Part shown: piece after piece, positions 18,762-26,657 of the stretch
How the letters are laid out: each line of letters begins with the position of its first letter
Position numbering within the stretch: the stretch's first letter is position 1
DNA from: Bacteroidetes bacterium HGW-Bacteroidetes-17
GTDB taxonomy: Bacteria > Bacteroidota > Bacteroidia > Bacteroidales > GCA-2711565
DNA: 44,529 nt
Reading direction: 5' to 3'
NCBI GenBank assembly: GCA_002840985.1
Contig: PHDM01000010.1
Span: forward strand, 1 to 44,529
Position numbers and translations under genes: made by a program
Notes under the pieces: model-generated
The model's input: only the letters and a program-made list of their open reading frames with translations
Databases searched by the model: none
What the model was told of the DNA's origin: nothing

Positions 18762-19294
18762 AATGAAACTTGTAGAAAATTAAGATTATTTTGTTCTAGA
18801 TTTATTTATTACCCTTATTCCCATCTCAAGGTATAAAGCCTTAGCAATTATGAGTATCAAGCATCAATATTAAGTTCACTAGAATTGATTATAATGGGCT
18901 GTAATCGGAGATAAAGGATAAGCTGAACAACATTCCCACATAGCATTAATACCTTATATATAATAAATTTCTGAATAAAATAATATTGATTTTGCATCAA
19001 CTACTTTCAAATTCAAAACATAGTAAAATCATTCTCAAATAGTACATTTCATGGTGTAAATAGGATTTTATTTGTTCTTTTTTGTCGTGAATGACTGCTT
19101 ATTTTAATATTAAAATCTAGAACAAAATTTTAACTGGAATTCCACCCCGAACTATACAAATCTAAATTATTAAGGATGAATGTATTACAAATTTTCATTG
19201 AATAAAGATTCAGGTATTTATCCCTTTCATCAACTCTATCCAATATTTTTTAAAAAACTTGGATTTGTATTACAAGCCAGACTATTTATATAGC
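18762..19294. other. AT-rich noncoding leader before the ribbon-helix-helix gene
   Basis: About 530 bp without a credible gene on either strand. Three more CTAG sites occur (18796, 18889, 19117). No promoter box with both consensus elements was found. Confidence 0.5.
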
Positions 19295-19486
19295 ATGAAA
19301 AGGACAAAATTTATCATCGTAAGGATTTCGGAATCTCAATTTAAGAGGTTGGCCGAGGCATTAATAACTGAACAAAAAAATAAATCGACCATAATCAGAG
19401 CTGCTCTTGACCATTATATGGATGACACCGATAAAAATTCTGATAAGCAAGACAATAAGAATAAAAAAAATAAAAAGTCATTGTAA
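19295..19486 (+). CDS. Small ribbon-helix-helix DNA-binding protein
   Basis: A 63-aa protein if started at the ATG at 19295 (MKRTKFIIVRISESQFKRL); an in-frame TTG at 19259 would add 12 residues that look unlike protein. The pattern of a short beta strand (KFIIVRIS) followed by two helices (ESQFKRLAEALITEQ, KSTIIRAALDHYM) is the CopG/Arc-type ribbon-helix-helix fold. The C-terminus is a Lys/Asn/Asp tail. Its stop overlaps the start of the next gene by one base. It may regulate its own operon or act as a relaxosome or partition accessory; not decided. Confidence 0.7.
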   Translation: MKRTKFIIVRISESQFKRLAEALITEQKNKSTIIRAALDHYMDDTDKNSDKQDNKNKKNKKSL

Positions 19487-19752
19487 TGAAAAAACATAAA
19501 AAGGATTTGTTGTTTTATGAAGAAATTGACAATCTGATTTCCTATATGGATGACGACATTCAGGCCAAAATGGAATTTTCACAGAACTTCCTAAAGGAAT
19601 ATGGTGTCAGAGGTTCTGATAACACATGGGTTTGGATGGGATTAATTCGGTTTAAAACCCTCAAATATTTTATTTATTCAATCGTAACTGAGTATGATTA
19701 TATGCGAAAACAGTCCGAGATCATGAGAAAAAAATCTCCCGGGGTTGATTAA
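19486..19752 (+). CDS. Small hypothetical protein paired with the ribbon-helix-helix gene
   Basis: An 88-aa protein starting at the ATG that overlaps the TAA of the upstream gene. I do not recognise a family. It is predicted mostly helical with an acidic first half (YEEIDNLISYMDDDIQ) and a central aromatic segment (NTWVWMGLIRFKTLKYFIY), without a signal peptide. The tight coupling to a DNA-binding partner resembles a toxin-antitoxin or mobilisation gene pair, but no toxin motif is seen. Confidence 0.55.
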   Translation: MKKHKKDLLFYEEIDNLISYMDDDIQAKMEFSQNFLKEYGVRGSDNTWVWMGLIRFKTLKYFIYSIVTEYDYMRKQSEIMRKKSPGVD

Positions 19753-19877
19753 GTCAATCAGCAAATACTTTGTGAATATTATGCTGATATTTAGCGGATT
19801 AGATTTGGTTTTTCAAAATATTTTATTTATATTTTATCAAATGAAGAGTTATAATAAAATTTAATATTAACAAGTAA

Positions 19878-20366
19878 ATGAAATTAAAAGAAAAATTTAA
19901 AATCGAGGAACAGGAAATCCTTCTAACTGCTTTGGATCATTACATTGATGCAAATAAACGCATTAGATATAGTTCAAATGACGACAATAAAACAAAATCT
20001 GACCCTGGACTAGTAAAAATTATGGAAGCTAGAAAAAAGTTAATAATTACTATGTATCCTATCAAGACATATATTGAAGATGATGCGAATATCAATATTT
20101 ATCACAAATGGTATAGTCATTGCTATTTATGTGAGAAAACAACACGCTTTGAATTTCCTAAATCGCCGATAATAAACAATCACCATATCTGTCAGGATTG
20201 TTTTAAACAATATTACCAAGAACTATATGAGAAAATGCGTGATAGTAATAAGAAGTTTTGGGAAGAAGAAAATGAGAAATTCCGGAAAGAAGATGAAGAT
20301 TACGAAAAACAAAAAAACGGCGGTTTGGAGGAATCTGATTTATTGGAAGAAGATCTCCCTTTTTGA
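19878..20366 (+). CDS. Zinc-ribbon protein with SSB-like C-terminal tip
   Basis: A 162-aa protein. The N-terminal half is helical; the centre has C-x2-C (CYLCEK) and C-x2-C (CQDCF) about 30 residues apart, a zinc ribbon. A charged helical segment follows, and the protein ends in LLEEDLPF, closely resembling the acidic tip of single-stranded DNA-binding protein (consensus DDDIPF) that recruits RecQ, PriA, Exo I and others. It has no OB fold. It may contact host SSB partners; this is inferred from the tail only. It starts with a clear ATG 125 bp after the preceding gene. Confidence 0.6.
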   Translation: MKLKEKFKIEEQEILLTALDHYIDANKRIRYSSNDDNKTKSDPGLVKIMEARKKLIITMYPIKTYIEDDANINIYHKWYSHCYLCEKTTRFEFPKSPIINNHHICQDCFKQYYQELYEKMRDSNKKFWEEENEKFRKEDEDYEKQKNGGLEESDLLEEDLPF

Positions 20367-20775
20367 GAAATACCTTCCAATATTATAAAACTCTTATTGA
20401 ATTTTGAGTTGTGATACTTAAAATCTTGTTGAAAAGGAACACAGTTATAGTCTGAACAAAACAGCTGAATGTTAAGCCAAGTCTTACCATTGTATTATAT
20501 TATTACTTTGAATTAAATTAGCACGATTGGGAACTTAACACATTAGGTCTCACAAGTTGTTTATTATTGTTCCTGTTTTTAATGTAAACCTAAAAATATT
20601 CAAAAAAAATCTGAAATTTCCGATATATTACTTCTTTGATTATTACAGCATTACGGTTTAACTGGTTTGCAATATGCTGTTTTTCAGCAATATATTATAC
20701 ATTAGATTTGGAATTTTAAAAAATTTTTCTTATATTTTATTTTGTTGGTTCGTTGAAAGTACTAAGTAAAGACAT
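20367..20775. other. AT-rich noncoding stretch before the small-RNA candidate
   Basis: About 410 bp with no credible gene. It contains one copy (20510-20524) of a 15-bp direct repeat and a small hairpin GCTG/CAGC with a T5 loop near 20675-20695. Confidence 0.5.
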
Positions 20776-20909
20776 AAGACAATTTTTGTCTTTAGGAATA
20801 GTAAGTATTTATCTAAATCCGTAAGGGAAGCACAACATCAAGAACCAATTACTACTAATCTAAATCCGTAAGGGAATCAAGGATCTCATATTTTATGAGA
20901 TCCTTTTAT
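20776..20909 (+). ncRNA. Candidate small RNA with two direct repeats and a terminator
   Basis: From 5' to 3': a perfect 7-bp hairpin at 20776-20792 (AAGACAA/TTGTCTT, loop TTT); two exact copies of the 19-mer ATCTAAATCCGTAAGGGAA at 20811-20829 and 20858-20876 (period 47); then a strong rho-independent terminator. No ORF covers it. The layout recalls repeat-containing RNA antitoxins of type III systems, but the next gene is a recombinase and no ToxN-like protein is present. The 5' end is unknown. Confidence 0.5.
20879..20909 (+). terminator. Strong rho-independent terminator
   Basis: A 12-bp perfect stem (20879-20890 with 20894-20905, loop TTT) is followed by TTATTATT. It comes 2 bp after the second direct repeat, so something is transcribed on the plus strand through the repeats. 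Confidence 0.8.
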
Positions 20910-21123
20910 TATTAAAAAAACACTTTTCATCCCCAGGTGGATAGATCAAATCAATTTCTAATAAACCTAGAATTAAATTAGCACAAAAATCTATTCCTAA
21001 AATTGATGTTTACATAAAATTAGTACTATATAACTCGCTGAAACAGCGCTTATTATTAGGTTTTCTCGATTTTTATTCCTAAATTTAAGGTGCAAATTGG
21101 GTAGTATTAAAATTAGGAAAATA

Positions 21124-21735
21124 ATGAGAACTTTAAGGTATAATCGGGTTAGTTCAATAACTCAAAATCTCGACCGCCAGCAACAAAACAACCAAAGTTA
21201 CACTTATGTATTCGAGGATAAATGTAGTGGTACTATACCTCTATTTGTTAGGAAATATGGGGTTTATCTAAAAGAGTATGTGGAACAAAGTAAAGTTGAT
21301 GAGATATCAATTCATTCAATTGATAGGCTTGCAAGAAATCTGCGAGACCTGTTAGATGTTATTGAATTTTTCCATTTGCATGGAGTATCACTATACATTG
21401 AAAATCTTGGAATGCGAACTTTGGTTGAAGGAAAGATGAATTATACGATTAAAATGATGATTTCTGTTATGGGTTCATTCTCGGAGATTGAAAATGAAAT
21501 TCGGAAAGAACGTCAAATGGAAGGTATTGAAATAGCCAAAACACTGGGTAAGTATAAGAACCGAAAACAACGTGGTAATGAATCAACTATGGTTTTTTTA
21601 CAAAAGCATAAAAAGGCTGTGGATTTAATAGAACAGGGATATAAAGGTTCGCATGTATGCAAAATTTGCAATCTGAATAAAAACACTATCTCAAAAATCA
21701 GAAGGTATATTAAACCACAACTTCAAACAATATAA
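21124..21735 (+). CDS. Small serine recombinase (resolvase/invertase family)
   Basis: A 203-aa protein if started at the ATG at 21124; an upstream TTG at 21097 adds nine residues but the family normally opens directly with the strand seen here (MRTLRYNRVS). The catalytic Ser is in YNRVSS (~10), and the conserved Arg motif is SIDRLARNLRDLL (~65-77). The long E helix with FSEIENEIRKERQMEG is present, and a C-terminal HTH (GYKGSHVCKICNLNKNTISK) binds DNA. It resembles resolvases of mobile elements. A small inverted repeat CGCTG/CAGCG lies upstream at 21036-21048. Confidence 0.88.
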   Translation: MRTLRYNRVSSITQNLDRQQQNNQSYTYVFEDKCSGTIPLFVRKYGVYLKEYVEQSKVDEISIHSIDRLARNLRDLLDVIEFFHLHGVSLYIENLGMRTLVEGKMNYTIKMMISVMGSFSEIENEIRKERQMEGIEIAKTLGKYKNRKQRGNESTMVFLQKHKKAVDLIEQGYKGSHVCKICNLNKNTISKIRRYIKPQLQTI

Positions 21736-21783
21736 AAATCCGTTCCTGATTGAGGTTGAAATTCTTGTTTATAAAAAATTTTT

Positions 21784-22326
21784 ATGAAAAGAAGAAAATT
21801 CATCACTCAACTTACTTTGTCAACAATTGGTTTGCCATTTATATCTACAATAATTAATAATGATATTCAAGGTAATAATTTTAATTGCATTTCATTAGGC
21901 AATATGGCTATTAATACAAAAGACTTCTTTCTTGAAAAAGGATTAAGTTTTGACACTTCACTATCCATAGAGAATTGGTCATCCACAACTCTATCTTCAC
22001 TTTTTGAATATATTGATAATGTAAATTCAAGGATACTTCTAATTGCAAAGCCTTCTTCCGTGAATGAAAGTAAAGTTTTATTCTCTTTACTGTCCATGTT
22101 AACCAATAAACACATGGAATCTTATACTTATATTTATTTGCCATTTAATTTTGAAGGAGTAAAATTGCAAAATGAAGCAGAAAAACTCAGATTGCATTTC
22201 AAAAACCATGTAAATGTAATATGTATTTCCCTTACAGAGGTAAGGCAGCGTTATGGGCATCTTAAGATAAGTGAAGCTTTTGAGAAAGTTTATACTAAAT
22301 TATATTATGATTTTATCCAAAAATAA
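21784..22326 (+). CDS. Degenerate FtsZ/tubulin-like protein with twin-arginine-like leader
   Basis: A 180-aa protein starting MKRRKFITQLTLSTIGLPF, a twin-arginine-type N-terminus as in many Bacteroidota exported proteins. The C-terminal part has PFNFEG followed at FtsZ-like spacing by AE and HV (about residues 119-141), matching the segment after the tubulin signature in FtsZ (PF.FEG....AE........HV). At the place of the GTP-binding GGGTGTG loop the sequence is SSVNESK, so nucleotide binding is unlikely. About half the length of FtsZ. Whether it is truly exported is unclear. Function unknown; it sits alone between the recombinase and the UDG-like gene. Confidence 0.45.
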   Translation: MKRRKFITQLTLSTIGLPFISTIINNDIQGNNFNCISLGNMAINTKDFFLEKGLSFDTSLSIENWSSTTLSSLFEYIDNVNSRILLIAKPSSVNESKVLFSLLSMLTNKHMESYTYIYLPFNFEGVKLQNEAEKLRLHFKNHVNVICISLTEVRQRYGHLKISEAFEKVYTKLYYDFIQK

Positions 22327-22365
22327 TTTAATCACAATAAAATATTAATAATCAAAAATATCATT

Positions 22366-23016
22366 ATGACAAACAAAAATGAAATTAAAAATGTTGAAAA
22401 CTATTTTGCAGAACTTAGGAAAGCTGATAAGTCTATAATCAAAGACGGAATAGTAAACCATGAAAAATACAAGGCAATAAATATTAAATTGTTATGGATA
22501 CTTAAAGAACCGCATTGTAATAATGGTGGTGGTTGGGCTATGAAGGAACATCTTTCTAGTCCTAAAGGTCTTATTAATAGGACTGATGATTTTAAGTGGA
22601 AAAACACATACAAATTAATGATGTTGTGTACTTGGGGTATTTTCAGGGATTTTCAATCTTGGAAAAAATCTCTTGACGATTGGAGTAAATTAGGTAGTGA
22701 AAAACTATTGGAAGTGTTTAACGATATTGCATTAATAAACATAAAAAAAACACTTGGTGGAAGTGCAAGTAAAAATCGACAAATAAAAAATGCTTTTAAT
22801 ACAAATAAAGAATTAATCGTCATGCAGATTAAAGAATATGAACCTGATATTATAATTTGTGGTGGAACTCATCATTTTATACGAGATATAATTGAAGAAA
22901 CAGGAGCTCTATCTAGAAATAAATTTGTTAAAGCCTATCATCCAAACCAAAAAAGCATCTCTCATGAGAATTATTATAACTATGTTCTATCTGATGCAAA
23001 GAAGGTTTCATTCTGA
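22366..23016 (+). CDS. Uracil-DNA glycosylase-like protein
   Basis: A 216-aa protein with LLWILKEPH near residue 44 in the place of the UDG active-site strand (GQDPY/GEAPG type) and KAYHPNQ near the C-terminus in the place of the HPS motif; the strand PDIIICGGTHH lies between. This is the UDG-superfamily layout, but the residues are divergent, so uracil removal is not certain. It follows the FtsZ-like gene by 39 bp on the same strand. Confidence 0.55.
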   Translation: MTNKNEIKNVENYFAELRKADKSIIKDGIVNHEKYKAINIKLLWILKEPHCNNGGGWAMKEHLSSPKGLINRTDDFKWKNTYKLMMLCTWGIFRDFQSWKKSLDDWSKLGSEKLLEVFNDIALINIKKTLGGSASKNRQIKNAFNTNKELIVMQIKEYEPDIIICGGTHHFIRDIIEETGALSRNKFVKAYHPNQKSISHENYYNYVLSDAKKVSF

Positions 23017-23594
23017 ATAAGTTTACTTCTACCCACCCCTGTATTTCGACTATCAAAATAGCGGTCAGTTATTTGCTCTTTGGATATGCAACCATCTCGC
23101 CTAAATTACTCCGGATCTCCATCTATGCAAATCAAACAGCACAACTTCTTCATAGATGACTTGTATTTATTGGGTTTATAGACTAATTATAGGTTGCAGG
23201 ATTGGTGTATATGGATTATATGCTGTTTGATTTTTGAAATTTCCCGGGGACCATCCTCCTACCGGCCTGGCCTTGGGCTCCCCGGCCGGGTGAGATCCGG
23301 AGTAAGTCCCCGTATTTTTTCTCCAATAAGCGGGTTTTTCAGTGATATATAAGGGCTACAGATATGCGTATTTAGTTTTTAAAAATTTTACCAGAAAAAA
23401 CGAAAAATTGACTTTATTGATAAAATGAGCAGAAAAATATTTTCATTTTTTTTTGATATTTCAGGACGAAACTTGACGAAAAAGTAAACCATTCATTGGG
23501 GTCAATAACGTTGCAAAAATTTTCCGGTATAAAATCACTTTATTAATGGTTTTATACATTTTCTTTCTTATCCCTTTTATTAAAAAATACTATT
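23017..23594. other. Convergent intergenic region
   Basis: About 580 bp between the plus-strand UDG-like gene and the minus-strand end of hsdR. It holds the GC-rich element described at 23245-23320 and otherwise AT-rich sequence without a gene. Confidence 0.5.
23245..23320 (+). repeat. GC-rich hairpin element, copy A
   Basis: CGGGGAC (23245-23251) pairs with GTCCCCG (23306-23312), enclosing CCGGCC (23262-23267) with GGCCGG (23284-23289), followed by TATTTTTT. It can act as a terminator on the plus strand. The sequence is related to that at 36527 (shared CGGGGACCAT, then GCC..GGGCT-like and ATC blocks and a downstream AAGGG...GGCTACA), so it is one of two copies of an intergenic element. Confidence 0.5.
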
Positions 23595-26500
23595 CTAATT
23601 ATTTAAAAATCTGCCGCCTGATATATCCCAAAACTTATTGAAAAATGCCCTAAGTTTCTCAAGAACTGTTTCTCGTATAATTGTGCGGTCACCTGTTGGT
23701 TTAAAGCGTGATACAGGTGGTAATACTTTTGAGATTGCTGTACCGGATGATTGTACAAATCCATCGCGGAAAGCGTTGTTAATGAATTTGTATGTTTCGT
23801 CTTTATCCAAATTTTCTTCAATAATAATACTATCCAATTCTTCCAATTTTTTTGCATCAACATAAGATTGCCAATCATCTTCAACATTGGTTTCGGGTGT
23901 TAATGAATCTATGAATTTTTCGATAAGCTCTTTTTTGTTTCGCAGTTCCAAACTGGAATCAATAGCCTTAGCGATGCTTATTACTATTTCTTTGTCTTTT
24001 AAATGACTTTGGTGATATTTCCGAATTAGCTCTAAAATATAGTCAATGTTGATTTCCACTTGTTTGATAAGCTCCATTTCAAAAACAATATCATCGTTCA
24101 CATTTTCACTATCACCCTTGTTTTTACCTCTGAAATCATTGTAAAGATTAATATAAATGCTGTGGTAATCCTGCACATCACGTGCGGTCAAGATTTCATT
24201 ACCAGCAAATTCGTCAAAGGAGGAAAGAATGTTTCTTACCTTCAAAATAGCACCATATAACTTAATAAATTCTTTCTGATTTTGTTCACCTATAATTTGC
24301 TCACCTATTGGATATTTTACCTGTAATTCGTTGACCAAAGAAGAATACCCCTGAACATCTTTATCCCCATTTTTATAACCATTGTAATATTCATCGTAGG
24401 TTTTCAGTAAAACAACGCCTCCGGCTTCTTTGTCACCAAATAATGCAATACTCTCATTGGTTGCTTTTTCCAAATTGCGAAAGCAAACGATATTACCAAA
24501 TGTTTTGACTGTGTTGAGGATACGATTGGTACGTGAAAAGGCCTGCAAAAGTCCGTGCAAACGCAGGTTTTTATCTACCCAAAGCGTGTTTAAGGTAGTT
24601 GCATCAAAGCCTGTCAAAAACATATTGACCACAATAAGCAAGTCAATCTCACGGTCTTTGACACGTTGAGACACATCTTTATAATAGTTCTGAAACTTGT
24701 CGCTTGAAGTATCAAAATTGGTTTTAAATACTTTATTGTAATCCTGTATTGATGATTCTAAAAACTCGCGTGAATTTTGGTCTAAATTGCTGGTGTCTTC
24801 CAAGTTTTCATCCTCAATAATTCCATCTATTTCAGGATCATCTTCATTTGCCCCAAAACTATAAATTATTGCTATTTTCAACTGTTTATCGCTCGCCAAA
24901 CCAGCCATTTGTTTCTGGAATTCGGCATAATATTTTTTTGCAACATCAATAGACGTAACTGCAAAAATAGAATTGAACCCAGCTAATCGACGGTCTTTCA
25001 ATTGATAGTAACTGTTACGTTTGGTTTTTTGGTCGAAATGCTCCCGAATATAATTCACGATATTGCTGATTCGTTTCGGTGCTGCCAATGCTTTCTCCCT
25101 ATCAATATCCCACACTTTCGTGTCTGTGATATTTTCTTCCTCACGCATGGTGCTGATATAATCAATACGAAACGGCAGTACATTTTTATCGGTAATGGCA
25201 TCTACAATGGTATATGTGTGCAGTTTTTCGCCAAAAGCCTGTTCGGTAGTTCTCAAATTCGCTTGGCTGTTACTGCTTGAATTAATAGCGAAAATAGGAG
25301 TACCTGTAAAGCCAAAAAGATGATATTTCTTAAAAGTTTTGGTAATTGCTGTATGCATTTCACCAAACTGTGAACGATGACACTCGTCAAAAATGATGAC
25401 GATACGTTGACCGAAAACAAGGTGATTTTTTTGTCTCTTAATCAGAACTGCTAGTTTCTGAATTGTGGTTATAATAATGCGTGCGTTCGGGTTTTCAAGT
25501 TGTTTTTTAAGAATGGCAGTGCTGGTATTACTGTTCGCTGCACCTTTTTCGAACTTGTCGTACTCTTTCATAGTTTGATAGTCGAGGTCTTTACGATCGA
25601 CCACAAACAACACCTTATCAATAAACGGTAATTTGCTTGCCAATTGAGCGGTTTTGAATGAAGTTAGGGTTTTGCCGCTTCCTGTGGTATGCCAGATATA
25701 TCCTCCGCCATCTATTTTACCGAAAGTTTTGTAATTGTTAGAAACATTTATTCTACTCAATATACGCTCAGTAGCCACTATTTGATAGGGGCGCATTGCC
25801 AGTAGGAGTTTATCGGAAGTAAAAACACAATACTTAGTAAGTATATTAAGTAAGGTATGTTTGGCAAAAAATGTACGACCAAAATCCATCAAATCGATAA
25901 TTGGGCGGTTATTGGCATCTGCCCACCATGAAGTAAACTCAAAACTATTGCTGGTGCGTTTACCTTTTTTAACTGCGCCGTCACCTAATTCTTTGATATG
26001 TGCAAAGCGAGTAGTATTGCTGTAATATTTTGTGTATGTGCCGTTTGAAATGACAAAAAGCTGCACATATTCAAACAAACCACTTCCTGCCCAAAAAGAT
26101 TCTCGATTGTAACGATTGATTTGATTAAAGGCTTCTTTAATATAAACCCCACGTTTTTTGAGTTCGATATGTATTAGAGGAAGTCCGTTCACCAGAATGG
26201 TAAGATCATATCGATTTGCACGTTTACCATTATCAACAGCATACTGATTAATCACCTGAAGTCGATTGTTGTGAATGTTGGCTTTATCAATGAGGTAAAT
26301 GTTTTTTACCGTGCCATCGTCACGGGTTAGGAGTTGAATATGGTCTTCTTGAATGATAGTTGTTTTTTCCTCTATTCCGCTGTTTTGGTTGGTTATCTTG
26401 TTTTTGAAAAACTGTTCCCATTCAGTGTTGGAAAATTGGTAATTGTTCAACATTTCCAGTTGCTGACGTAGGTTTGCAATTAATTCTTGTTCAGTTGTAA

Positions 26501-26657
26501 ATGGCAGATATTCGTAGGCCTGCATTTGTAACTGTTCAATGAATGCCTTTTCGAGGTCTGCTTCCGACTGATAAGTTGTTTCACGACTGTATGGAGATTT
26601 ATAATCGGTAACTACTGTACTTTCGGGGTTTTCGGCTACGATCGTGTATTTATCCAT
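23595..26657 (-). CDS. hsdR: Type I restriction enzyme, HsdR subunit
   Basis: A 1020-aa restriction/translocation subunit. The N-terminal nuclease domain has the PD-(D/E)xK core YDLTILVNGLPLIHIELKKR (~145-164). The SF2 motor follows: Walker A TTGSGKT (~327), DECHRSQFG (~424), FTGTPIF, and the C-terminal half with MFLTGFDATTLNTLWVDK and QAFSRTNRI. A helical C-terminal region mediates assembly with HsdM/HsdS. It overlaps the end of hsdS by 8 bp. Confidence 0.95.
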   Translation of the reverse strand: MDKYTIVAENPESTVVTDYKSPYSRETTYQSEADLEKAFIEQLQMQAYEYLPFTTEQELIANLRQQLEMLNNYQFSNTEWEQFFKNKITNQNSGIEEKTTIIQEDHIQLLTRDDGTVKNIYLIDKANIHNNRLQVINQYAVDNGKRANRYDLTILVNGLPLIHIELKKRGVYIKEAFNQINRYNRESFWAGSGLFEYVQLFVISNGTYTKYYSNTTRFAHIKELGDGAVKKGKRTSNSFEFTSWWADANNRPIIDLMDFGRTFFAKHTLLNILTKYCVFTSDKLLLAMRPYQIVATERILSRINVSNNYKTFGKIDGGGYIWHTTGSGKTLTSFKTAQLASKLPFIDKVLFVVDRKDLDYQTMKEYDKFEKGAANSNTSTAILKKQLENPNARIIITTIQKLAVLIKRQKNHLVFGQRIVIIFDECHRSQFGEMHTAITKTFKKYHLFGFTGTPIFAINSSSNSQANLRTTEQAFGEKLHTYTIVDAITDKNVLPFRIDYISTMREEENITDTKVWDIDREKALAAPKRISNIVNYIREHFDQKTKRNSYYQLKDRRLAGFNSIFAVTSIDVAKKYYAEFQKQMAGLASDKQLKIAIIYSFGANEDDPEIDGIIEDENLEDTSNLDQNSREFLESSIQDYNKVFKTNFDTSSDKFQNYYKDVSQRVKDREIDLLIVVNMFLTGFDATTLNTLWVDKNLRLHGLLQAFSRTNRILNTVKTFGNIVCFRNLEKATNESIALFGDKEAGGVVLLKTYDEYYNGYKNGDKDVQGYSSLVNELQVKYPIGEQIIGEQNQKEFIKLYGAILKVRNILSSFDEFAGNEILTARDVQDYHSIYINLYNDFRGKNKGDSENVNDDIVFEMELIKQVEINIDYILELIRKYHQSHLKDKEIVISIAKAIDSSLELRNKKELIEKFIDSLTPETNVEDDWQSYVDAKKLEELDSIIIEENLDKDETYKFINNAFRDGFVQSSGTAISKVLPPVSRFKPTGDRTIIRETVLEKLRAFFNKFWDISGGRFLNN

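Larger units (their letters stand above)
20510..20984. repeat. 15-bp direct repeats flanking the small-RNA candidate
   Basis: GAATTAAATTAGCAC occurs at 20510-20524 and again at 20970-20984, 460 bp apart, on either side of the small-RNA candidate. It could be a footprint of insertion or a pair of binding sites. AT richness makes chance possible. Confidence 0.35.

Noticed and set aside
18379-18764. Group I or group II intron
   Set aside because: I could not find the conserved P/Q/R/S core or a domain V, and no intron-encoded protein is present.
20811-20876. Mini CRISPR array (two 19-nt repeats, 28-nt spacer)
   Set aside because: Only two repeats, shorter than usual, no cas genes in the window, and a terminator follows at once. 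Better read as part of a small RNA.
21097-21123. TTG start for the serine recombinase
   Set aside because: The ATG at 21124 gives the normal N-terminal strand of the family; the extra nine residues add nothing.
20776-21735. Type III toxin-antitoxin locus
   Set aside because: The RNA part fits loosely, but the downstream protein is clearly a serine recombinase, not a ToxN-like ribonuclease.
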